NCBI RefSeq assembly: GCF_001598235.1
Contig: NZ_BCYO01000029.1
Coordinates: forward strand, 1-45,169
Direction of reading: 5' to 3'
Source of the DNA: Polaromonas jejuensis NBRC 106434
GTDB taxonomy: Bacteria > Pseudomonadota > Gammaproteobacteria > Burkholderiales > Burkholderiaceae_C
Length of the DNA stretch: 45,169 bases
A program made the position numbers and the translations under genes. Positions 16,626 to 23,912 of this stretch are shown here, piece after piece. Each line of letters starts with the position of its first letter. Within the stretch, counting starts at the first letter, position 1. Under the pieces are notes generated by a model. It did not search any database and was not told where the DNA came from. It saw nothing but the letters and a program-made list of their open reading frames with translations.

Positions 16626-16643
16626 TTCGAAGCATTCGAATGC
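16626..16643. promoter_or_regulatory. Putative GlpR operator
   Basis: TTCGAA occurs at 16626-16631 and again at 16635-16640, the second within the perfect 12-bp palindrome GCATTCGAATGC (16632-16643). It lies 21-38 bp upstream of the glpD start. TTCG/CGAA half-sites are what is known for GlpR operators in proteobacteria. Assignment to this GlpR is an inference from position. Confidence 0.5.
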
Positions 16644-16748
16644 GTTCTATTTTCTTCCTTTGTGTTTGTTTTGTCTAATTATTTGCCCCATAGATATTCC
16701 TTTTGTTTCGGTGTAGAGTGTGCACTACCCTTTCATGTAACCGATCGC

Positions 16749-17516
16749 GTGAACTCCAATCCCCGGCAACTCAAGCTTCTTGACCTCGTGCGCGCCCAGG
16801 GGGCCGCCTCTGTTGAGCAACTCTCCGAGCAGCTGAACGTCACGCTGCAAACGGTTCGCCGCGACGTGCAGCGCCTGGCCGATGCCGGCCTGCTGGCGCG
16901 CTTTCATGGCGGCGTGCGGGTGCCCAGCTCGACGGTGGAGAACCTGGCGCACCAGCAGCGCGAAAGCCTGCACGCCGAAGGCAAGGCACGTATCGCCCGG
17001 GCGGTGGCCCGGTGCATTCCCAACGACTGCTCGCTGATGCTCAACATCGGCACCACCATCGAGGCCGTGGCCAGGGCCTTGCTGCACCACACCGGTCTGC
17101 GCGTCATCACCAACAACCTGAACGTGGCGGCCATTTTGTGCGGCAATCCGGACTGCGAGGTCATCGTGACCGGCGGCGTGGTCCGCGCGCGCGACCGCGG
17201 CATCGTGGGCGAGGCGGCCGTGGACTTCATACGCCAGTTCCGGGTGGACATTGCGGTCATTGGCATCTCCGGCATCGAGCCGGATGGCAGCCTGCGCGAC
17301 TTTGACTACCGGGAAGTCAAGGTGGCCCAAACCATCATTGCCCACGCCCGCGAGGTCTGGCTGGCCGCCGACGGCAGCAAATTCAACCGCCCCGCCATGG
17401 TCGAGCTGGCCCGGCTGTCACAGATTGACCGCCTGTTCACCGACCAGGCCCCGCCCGAGCCCTTCCCCGGCTTGCTTGAAGAAGCGGACGTGCGCTGCGA
17501 AGTCGCCCACGCCTGA
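16749..17516 (+). CDS. glpR: DeoR-family glycerol regulator
   Basis: I take GTG at 16749 as the start, giving 255 residues (VNSNPRQLKLLDLVRAQGAA). The frame runs upstream to 16575, but that part has no family character. The DeoR helix-turn-helix spans roughly residues 18-55 (SVEQLSEQLNVTLQTVRRDV, then RLADAGLLARFHGG). The sugar-isomerase-like effector domain has LNIGTTIEAVARAL, VITNNLNVA and VTGGVVR. In known systems GlpR represses glp genes and is released by glycerol 3-phosphate. No good Shine-Dalgarno precedes the GTG, so translation may be weak. It is divergent from glpD and directly upstream of glpK. Confidence 0.88.
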   Translation: MNSNPRQLKLLDLVRAQGAASVEQLSEQLNVTLQTVRRDVQRLADAGLLARFHGGVRVPSSTVENLAHQQRESLHAEGKARIARAVARCIPNDCSLMLNIGTTIEAVARALLHHTGLRVITNNLNVAAILCGNPDCEVIVTGGVVRARDRGIVGEAAVDFIRQFRVDIAVIGISGIEPDGSLRDFDYREVKVAQTIIAHAREVWLAADGSKFNRPAMVELARLSQIDRLFTDQAPPEPFPGLLEEADVRCEVAHA

Positions 17517-17557
17517 GCAAGCCTCACGCCATTCACAACCTCTACCGGACTGACGCC

Positions 17558-19135
17558 ATGACTTATCTGCTCGCGCTCGACCAGGGCACCTCCAGCTCAC
17601 GCAGCATCGTGTTCGACGCGCAAGGCCATGTGCTGGCCATGGCCCAAAAGGAGCTGCCCCAGATCTACCCCAAGCCGGGCTGGGTCGAGCACGACGCCAT
17701 GGAAATCTGGCGCAGCCAGCTGGCGACCGCCCGGCAAGCGCTGGAGAAGGCCGGCCTGAAGGCCAGCGACATCCACGCTTTAGGCATCACCAACCAGCGC
17801 GAAACCACGGTGGTCTGGAACCGCCAGACCGGCCAGCCCATTCACCACGCCATCGTCTGGCAGGACAGGCGCGCCGAAGCCACCTGCGCCCAGCTGCGCG
17901 CGCAGGGCAAGGAAGCGCTGATCCAGTCCAAAACCGGCCTGCCGGTGGATGCCTACTTTTCAGGCAGCAAGCTCAAGTGGCTGCTCGACCATGTGCCCGG
18001 CGCCCGCGCGCAGGCCGATCGCGGCGAACTGGCCTTCGGCACCATAGACAGCTGGCTGATGTGGCAGCTGACCGGCGGCGCGCTGCATGCCACCGATGTC
18101 AGCAATGCGTCGCGCACCATGCTGTTCAACGTGCACAGCAACCAGTGGGACAGCGAGCTGCTGGAGCTGCTGGAGATTCCCGCCTCCCTCATGCCCGAAG
18201 TGAAACCATCCAGCGCGTATTACGGCGAGGTCCGGCCCGAACTGCTGGGCCACGCCATCGTGATTGGCGGCGTCGCCGGCGACCAGCAAAGCGCCCTCTT
18301 CGGCCAGGCCTGCTTCAAGGCCGGTATGGCCAAAAACACCTATGGCACGGGCTGCTTCATGCTGATGCACACCGGCCAGCAGTTCCAGACCTCGCGCAAC
18401 GGTCTGCTCACCACCAGCGCGGCTCAAATAGCCCCCACGCTCGTCGCTTCGCGTACTGCACTGCCCCCCGAGGGGGCGTTGTCCAGCTTGGGGCGGCCCG
18501 ACGCTGGACAGGCCACGTGGCAGCCTGAATTTGCCATTGAGGGCAGCGTATTTGTGGGCGGCGCGGTGGTGCAGTGGCTGCGCGACGGCCTGCACGCCAT
18601 CCAGGGCAGCAGCGAAGTGCAGGCGCTGGCGCAGAGCGTGCCCGACTCCGGCGGCGTGATGATGGTGCCGGCCTTCACCGGCCTGGGCGCGCCTTACTGG
18701 AAACCGGATGCGCGCGGCACGATTACCGGCCTGACGCGCGGCACCACCCTGGCCCACATTGCACGCGCGGCGCTGGAGAGCATTGCCTACCAGAGCGCCG
18801 CCCTGCTGCAGGCCATGAGCCGCGATGCGGTCAGCGCCGGCGCGGCGCCGGTGGCCGAATTGCGCGTCGATGGCGGGGCCTGCATCAACGACTTGCTGAT
18901 GCAGTTCCAGGCCGATTTGCTGGGCATTCCCGTAGTGCGCCCCGCCGTGACGGAAACCACCGCGCTGGGCGCCGCCTACCTGGCGGGCCTGTCCAGCGGC
19001 GTCTACCGCAGCACCGGGGAACTCTCAGGCATGTGGCGCGCCGAGCGCACCTTTTTGCCCACGCTGAGTGCGGACCGCGCCGCCGCGCTGATGGAACAAT
19101 GGGAGCACGCGGTCAGGCAGACCGTGCTGCAATAA
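17558..19135 (+). CDS. glpK: Glycerol kinase with an in-frame repeat insertion
   Basis: The enzyme phosphorylates glycerol to sn-glycerol 3-phosphate with ATP. FGGY-kinase signatures are clear: LALDQGTSSSRSIVFD at the N-terminus, TNQRETTVVWNRQTG, YGTGCFMLMHTG, GLGAPYWKPDARG, and LRVDGGACINDLLMQFQ. The family is usually near 500 residues and this one has 525. The excess is about 31 residues (291-321) between LLTTSAAQ and QPEFAIEGSVF, where relatives have only a short linker. That DNA has the hallmarks of an intergenic palindromic repeat (18428-18520). The frame is kept and all the motifs named above are intact, so activity is plausible. It follows glpR by 41 bp. Confidence 0.95.
   Translation: MTYLLALDQGTSSSRSIVFDAQGHVLAMAQKELPQIYPKPGWVEHDAMEIWRSQLATARQALEKAGLKASDIHALGITNQRETTVVWNRQTGQPIHHAIVWQDRRAEATCAQLRAQGKEALIQSKTGLPVDAYFSGSKLKWLLDHVPGARAQADRGELAFGTIDSWLMWQLTGGALHATDVSNASRTMLFNVHSNQWDSELLELLEIPASLMPEVKPSSAYYGEVRPELLGHAIVIGGVAGDQQSALFGQACFKAGMAKNTYGTGCFMLMHTGQQFQTSRNGLLTTSAAQIAPTLVASRTALPPEGALSSLGRPDAGQATWQPEFAIEGSVFVGGAVVQWLRDGLHAIQGSSEVQALAQSVPDSGGVMMVPAFTGLGAPYWKPDARGTITGLTRGTTLAHIARAALESIAYQSAALLQAMSRDAVSAGAAPVAELRVDGGACINDLLMQFQADLLGIPVVRPAVTETTALGAAYLAGLSSGVYRSTGELSGMWRAERTFLPTLSADRAAALMEQWEHAVRQTVLQ
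18428..18520. repeat. Palindromic intergenic-type repeat inserted in glpK
   Basis: The segment has GCCCCC (18463-18468) facing GGGGGC (18472-18477) and a second stem TGTCCAGC (18480-18487) with GCTGGACA (18503-18510) around TTGGGGCGGCCC. I recall sequences with CGCTTCGCGTACT, CCCCCCGAGGGGG and TTGGGGCGGCCC in order as frequent intergenic repeats in Comamonadaceae. Here the sequence is read as codons 291-321 of glpK. No other copy was noticed in this window. Confidence 0.65.
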
Positions 19136-19213
19136 ACGGGGCGCCGGTTCGGCGACAATCCGCTACGGGGCGGATGCTTGCACGCCGCCCCAACTCCGCC
19201 AGGCAACACATCC

Positions 19214-20053
<840 letters not shown>

Positions 20054-20104
20054 GCATTTTCCGCATCCAATCAGCCCCCAGCCCTTGCAGAACGGACGCC
20101 AAGA

Positions 20105-20121
20105 GCTATGGTTGTGATAGC
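20105..20121. repeat. Short palindrome GCTAY-N7-ATAGC, copy 1
   Basis: GCTAT (20105-20109), 7 bp, ATAGC (20117-20121), in the spacer between proC and the small exported peptide gene. It is one of five copies in the window with the same 7-bp spacing. Confidence 0.6.
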
Positions 20122-20254
20122 AACAAAACACATTGATGATGTGCGTCAACCGCCGCGCGTCCGCCGACGTTAAGGGTGCACGCAGGTGCCGCTTGCCGTC
20201 AACCACGAGCCGGCAGCCCCCGCGTAAGTACTTTTCTAAACTCCGGAGTTCCTC

Positions 20255-20497
20255 ATGAAAAAAATCCTGTCCATCCTCGCCAGCGCCGCTGTACTCGCCA
20301 TGCCCCTGGCCGTGATCTCCACGCCAGCCGCAGCCCAGGCCCCCGCAGCACCCGCTGCAGCACCTGCCGCCGCCCCGGCTGCCGCACCTGCCGCTGCGCC
20401 CGCTGCTAAAGAAGCCGCGCCCATGAAGGCCAAAGCCAAGCACAAGGCCAAGCACAAGAGCAAAGCCAAATCGGCTAAAAAAGCAGCCGCTCAATAA
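20255..20497 (+). CDS. Small exported Ala/Pro-rich peptide with a Lys-rich tail
   Basis: The 80-residue product has a clear signal peptide (MKKILSILASAAVLAMPLAV, cleavage likely after TPAAAQA near residue 28). A low-complexity AAP repeat spans about residues 29-51, and a lysine-rich tail (KAKAKHKAKHKSKAKSAKKA) follows. The mature part would be very basic and periplasmic or surface-associated. GGAG precedes the ATG at 20255, and a good terminator follows 57 bp after the stop, so it looks like a single-gene transcript. Function unknown; polyanion binding is only a guess from charge. The low complexity makes homology weak evidence. Confidence 0.75.
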   Translation: MKKILSILASAAVLAMPLAVISTPAAAQAPAAPAAAPAAAPAAAPAAAPAAKEAAPMKAKAKHKAKHKSKAKSAKKAAAQ

Positions 20498-20554
20498 GAG
20501 GAGCGCAACGCCTCATGGGACGGGTCCAGCGGATCCGACCGATGAAGGTTTCGC

Positions 20555-20580
20555 AAAGCCCGCCATGCGCGGGCTTTTTT
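20555..20580 (+). terminator. Intrinsic terminator
   Basis: Arms AAAGCCCGC (20555-20563) and GCGGGCTTT (20569-20577) enclose a 5-nt loop, followed by more T to 20580. It ends the small exported peptide transcript. It lies between that gene and the convergent ubiA gene and may also slow read-through from the other side. Confidence 0.85.
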
Positions 20581-20607
20581 CATGGGGATGGGGGGCACAG
20601 GCCCGAC

Positions 20608-21477
20608 TCAAGCGACCAGGTAAGACAAGGCGACGCCGGCAAACACGGTGAATCCCAGCCAGTGATTGAGGCGAAAGGCCTTGAAGCAGTCGCCGCGCTC
20701 GCGCTTGCGGATCAGCACCCCGTGCCACAGGGCTTGCAGCGCAGCCACCGCAATCGCTACTGAATAGATAGCTGGCTGCACATAATCCATCAGGGCCACA
20801 GCCCAAATGACCAAGAAAACAAGGTAAAACGACAGGACCCCGATCACGTCGAAGCGCCCCAGCGTGATGGCCGAGGTCTTCATGCCGATCAGCAGGTCGT
20901 CGTCGCGGTCCACCATGGCGTACTCGGTGTCGTAGGCCAGCACCCAGAACAGGTTGCCCAACACCAGCACCCAGGCCAGCAGGGGCACGCGCGACTGCAC
21001 CGCCGAAAACGCCATCGGGATGCCGAAGCTGAAGGCCACGCCCAGCACCGCCTGCGGCATGGACACATAACGCTTGGCAAACGGGTACACCAGCGTCACC
21101 GCCAGCGCGGCAAACGACCAGGCGACGGTGACGGTATTGGTAGTAAGCACCAACCCAAAGGCCAGCAGCGCCAGCACCGCCCCCACGGCCAGCGCCTCCT
21201 TGCTGGACAAAGCCCCGCTGGTCACGGGCCGCTGGGCCGTGCGCTTCACATGCCGGTCAAAGTCGCGGTCGGCCACGTCATTGACGCAGCAACCGGCACT
21301 GCGCATCAGAAAGGTCCCCAAGGTGAACACCGTCAGCAACTGCCAGCCCGGAAAGCCGTGCGCGGCAATCCAGAGCGCGGACAGGGTCGGCCAGAGCAGC
21401 AGCAGCCAGCCGGCAGGCCGGTTCCAGCGTATCAGTTGCAGATAGAGGGAAAGCTTGCCGGGGCTGCGGTCTGTCAT
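20608..21477 (-). CDS. ubiA: 4-hydroxybenzoate polyprenyltransferase
   Basis: This 289-residue integral membrane enzyme attaches the polyprenyl chain to 4-hydroxybenzoate in ubiquinone synthesis. The two Asp-rich motifs are NDVADRDFDRHV (about residues 67-78) and YDTEYAMVDRDDD (about 180-192), with eight to nine hydrophobic helices around them. The start MTDRSPGKLSLYLQLIRWNR is typical of UbiA. A copy of the GCTAY-N7-ATAGC palindrome lies in the coding sequence at 20756-20772 (residues around QPAIYSVAIA). Codons stay in frame. Confidence 0.94.
   Translation of the reverse strand: MTDRSPGKLSLYLQLIRWNRPAGWLLLLWPTLSALWIAAHGFPGWQLLTVFTLGTFLMRSAGCCVNDVADRDFDRHVKRTAQRPVTSGALSSKEALAVGAVLALLAFGLVLTTNTVTVAWSFAALAVTLVYPFAKRYVSMPQAVLGVAFSFGIPMAFSAVQSRVPLLAWVLVLGNLFWVLAYDTEYAMVDRDDDLLIGMKTSAITLGRFDVIGVLSFYLVFLVIWAVALMDYVQPAIYSVAIAVAALQALWHGVLIRKRERGDCFKAFRLNHWLGFTVFAGVALSYLVA
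20756..20772. repeat. Short palindrome GCTAY-N7-ATAGC, copy 2, inside ubiA
   Basis: GCTAC (20756-20760), 7 bp, ATAGC (20768-20772). This copy is within the ubiA reading frame, in a region encoding a transmembrane segment. Confidence 0.55.
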
Positions 21478-21519
21478 CTTGAAAATCAGGGCCGGACGTG
21501 AGGAGCGCTGGCGCTTTTC

Positions 21520-22044
21520 TTATTCTTCGAGCAGGGAACGCAGCATCCAGGCGGTCTGCTCGTGCACCGTCAGGCGCTGGGTCAGCAGGTCGGCGGTGGG
21601 CTCGTCGCTGGCCTTGTCGGCCAGGGGGAACAGCTCGCGGGCGGTACGGGCCACGGCCTCATGGCCCTGCACCAGGATGCGCACCATTTCCAGCGCCTTG
21701 GGCGGCGTGGCGGGCACGTCCGGCAGCGAGGCCAGCTTGCTGAACTGCGCGTAAGAGCCAGGGGCGGGATGGCCCAGCGAGCGGATGCGCTCGGCCACCG
21801 GGTCCACGGCAGCCCACAGCTCGGTGTACTGCGTCATGAACATGAGGTGCAGGGTGTTGAACATGGGCCCCGTCACATTCCAGTGGAAGTTGTGCGTGGT
21901 CAGGTAAAGCGTGTAGGTGTCGGCCAGCAGGCGGCTGAGCCCCTTGGCAATCGCTGCACGGTCCTTTTCACTGATGCCGATGTTGATGCCTGGCGCGGCT
22001 TTCACAGGGGCTTTCACGTCAACTTTGGAAGAAGGCTTGGCCAT
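21520..22044 (-). CDS. dps: Dps-family ferritin-like DNA-protection protein
   Basis: The 174-residue protein carries the Dps ferroxidase signature HNFHWNVTGPMFNTLHLMF (about residues 51-69) followed by DPVAERIRSLG, the residues that form the inter-subunit iron site. Dps dodecamers oxidise Fe(II) with hydrogen peroxide and shield DNA. The N-terminal tail is lysine-containing (MAKPSSKVDVKAPVKAAPG), which may aid DNA contact. It lies 109 bp downstream of oxyR on the same strand, a sensible pairing because OxyR activates dps in many proteobacteria. Direct control here is inferred. Confidence 0.93.
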   Translation of the reverse strand: MAKPSSKVDVKAPVKAAPGINIGISEKDRAAIAKGLSRLLADTYTLYLTTHNFHWNVTGPMFNTLHLMFMTQYTELWAAVDPVAERIRSLGHPAPGSYAQFSKLASLPDVPATPPKALEMVRILVQGHEAVARTARELFPLADKASDEPTADLLTQRLTVHEQTAWMLRSLLEE

Positions 22045-22153
22045 GATTTTCCTTTTTTAAAAACAATTTCAGGGAATCTGCATTTGACGACATCAAAGCG
22101 GCGAGCAGCCACAGCCGCCGACTGCAAGCATCATAGAGCGGCCGGCAAAGGCC

Positions 22154-23131
22154 TCAGGACAGGCGCGTGACACCCGGCAGTTCACAGGCATAAATGGCGT
22201 TGCGCAGTGCGGCGATGGCCTCGTAGCGCGTGAAACTGCGGCGCCAGGCCAGCACCACGCGCCGGCTGGGCACATGGCCCTTGAACGGCAGGTATTTGAT
22301 GTACACGGGAGACTCGGCCCCTTCGGCGTTTTTGCCGCCTTTTTTGGCGGCGGCCTGCTCGGCCAGCGCGCCCTTGGGCACGCCCAGGCGCGGCACCAGC
22401 GTGATGCCCATACCGGCGGCCACCATGTGCTTGATGGTTTCCAGCGAGGAGCCCTCGAAGCTCTTGCGTATGCCGTCGGCGCTGCTGGAAAAATGCGCGA
22501 ACTCGGGGCAGACCTCCAGCACATGGTCGCGAAAGCAGTGCCCCGTGCCCAGCAGCAGCATGGTTTCCTTCTTGAGTTCATCGGCCGACACGCTGCTGCG
22601 CGCGGCCAGCGGGTGGGCGCTGGGCACCGCCGCCATGAAGGGCTCGTCGTACAGCGGCGCAATCGCCAGGTTGGTGTCGGGGAAGGGTTCGGCCAGAATC
22701 GCACAGTCGATCTCGCCGGTGCGCAGCTCCTCGAGCAGCTTGACGGTGAAGTTTTCCTGCAGCATCAGCGGCATTTGCGGCGTGTGGGCAATCGCCTGGC
22801 GCACCAGGTCAGGCAGCAGGTAGGGGCCAATGGTGTAGATCACGCCCAGCCGCAAGGCGCCGGCCAGCGGGTCCTTGCCGCGCTTGGCGATCTCGCGGAT
22901 GTTTTCGGCCTGCTCCAGCACGCTTTGCGCCTGGCGCACGATTTCCTCGCCCAAGGGGGTCACGGTGATTTCGTTGGCGTTGCGCTCAAACAGCTTGACC
23001 TGCAGCTCTTCTTCGAGCTTCTTGATGGCCACGCTGAGCGTGGGCTGCGACACATGGCAGGCATCGGCGCCCTTGCCAAAGTGTTTCTCGCGGGCCACGG
23101 CCACGATGTATTTGAGTTCGGTCAGCGTCAT
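22154..23131 (-). CDS. oxyR: Hydrogen-peroxide-sensing LysR-type regulator OxyR
   Basis: I take the ATG at 23131 (MTLTELKYIVAVAREKHFGK), giving 325 residues. The frame stays open to 23713, but only through the palindromic repeat. The winged helix covers residues 1-60 (SQPTLSVAIKKLEEELQVKL). The redox pair is in LLGTGHCFRDHVLEVC, two cysteines 9 residues apart as in OxyR, where peroxide forms a disulfide that switches promoter binding. dps lies downstream. Only about 43 bp separate the start from the repeat, so the promoter must sit there or inside the repeat. Confidence 0.94.
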   Translation of the reverse strand: MTLTELKYIVAVAREKHFGKGADACHVSQPTLSVAIKKLEEELQVKLFERNANEITVTPLGEEIVRQAQSVLEQAENIREIAKRGKDPLAGALRLGVIYTIGPYLLPDLVRQAIAHTPQMPLMLQENFTVKLLEELRTGEIDCAILAEPFPDTNLAIAPLYDEPFMAAVPSAHPLAARSSVSADELKKETMLLLGTGHCFRDHVLEVCPEFAHFSSSADGIRKSFEGSSLETIKHMVAAGMGITLVPRLGVPKGALAEQAAAKKGGKNAEGAESPVYIKYLPFKGHVPSRRVVLAWRRSFTRYEAIAALRNAIYACELPGVTRLS

Positions 23132-23174
23132 GGGCTTATTGTGATGCTTTTCGCGGTGGGGTCGGGCTGCGTTT
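23132..23174. other. oxyR upstream edge
   Basis: These 43 bp separate the oxyR start from the large repeat. I see no convincing -35/-10 pair in them on the minus strand. Confidence 0.35.
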
Positions 23175-23787
23175 GTTGAGGTCGTTTCTGGTCTGGCCGG
23201 GTTGCCCTTTGCGTGCTTGGGCTGGCCGGGTCTCGCCCCGGCGGGCGAGGCACTTTTCTTTGCTTCGCCAAAGAAAAGTACCCAAAAGAAAGGCGACCCG
23301 CAGTCTGGGTCCCTGCGCTGCGCTTCGGGCAACTTGCGCTGCTCGAAGGGGACGGAAATTTTAGAAACTTGTCGGCTTCGCCGCCTTCGGACATCTAAAA
23401 TTTTTATCCGTCCCCTCCTGCGCTGCTCAGCCCAGCCAGGACGGGTTTGGGGGAAAGAAATCGGAATCGGGGAGCAGAACGCGCAAAGCGCGTTCTGCGG
23501 GATTGGGCTGTTGGTATTGGTTTCCCCACCCCCTTCTGTATGCGCTGAGGAGCGGAGCCTGGAGCGGAAAAAGGGCCGCAGTTGTTTGAGCGAAGCGAGT
23601 TCTGCGGACCCCGCTCCAGGCGAGCACCGCAGGGTACCCGTAGCGCAGCGAAGGGTCGCAGACAGTAGGGTCGCCTTTTCTTTGCTTACTTTCTTTTGGC
23701 GAAGCAAAAGCAAAGTAAGTCGCCCGCCGGGGCGAGACCCGGCTTGGTCGTGAAGGGCAACCCGGCCAGACCTGAAGCGGCCTCAAC
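23175..23787. repeat. 613-bp nested palindromic repeat element
   Basis: The outer arms (about 23175-23330 and 23630-23787) are imperfect inverted copies sharing GTTGAGG, TCTGGCCGGGTTGCCCTT and GGGTCTCGCCCCGGCGGGCG. They also share the motif CTTTGCTTCGCCAAAAGAAA in variant forms. Three inner hairpins are nested: GGGGACGGA (23348-23356) with TCCGTCCCC (23407-23415), extended by ATTTTAGA/TCTAAAAT; perfect 11-bp arms 23474-23484 and 23488-23498; and GCCTGGAGCGG (23557-23567) with CCGCTCCAGGC (23611-23621). I recall the outer-arm sequences as common in Comamonadaceae intergenic regions. It encodes no recognisable protein although frames are open on both strands. It occupies most of the oxyR-recG spacer. 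Confidence 0.8.
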
Positions 23788-23912
23788 AAGCCCAATCCGG
23801 AGCCCGGATATCGCTACAAATTCAGCAGGCCGTCATGGCCCATGTCAATTCACGCCATTGGGGCATGAGTCACAGCAATCAGTGAAAAACTGCCTACGTT
23901 AGCCCTCACAAC
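23788..23912. other. Spacer between the repeat and recG
   Basis: No gene is seen. It holds an imperfect relative of the short palindrome (GCTACAAATTCAGC at 23813-23826). No T-tailed hairpin is seen downstream of recG. Confidence 0.35.

Noticed and set aside
23132..23713. N-terminal extension of oxyR by 194 codons
   Set aside because: The frame is open through the palindromic repeat, but those residues have no family character and the OxyR helix-turn-helix begins at the ATG at 23131.
23202..23753. 183-codon plus-strand frame over the oxyR upstream repeat
   Set aside because: It is encoded entirely by the nested palindrome, and comparable frames are open on the other strand. High GC and inverted repeats explain it.
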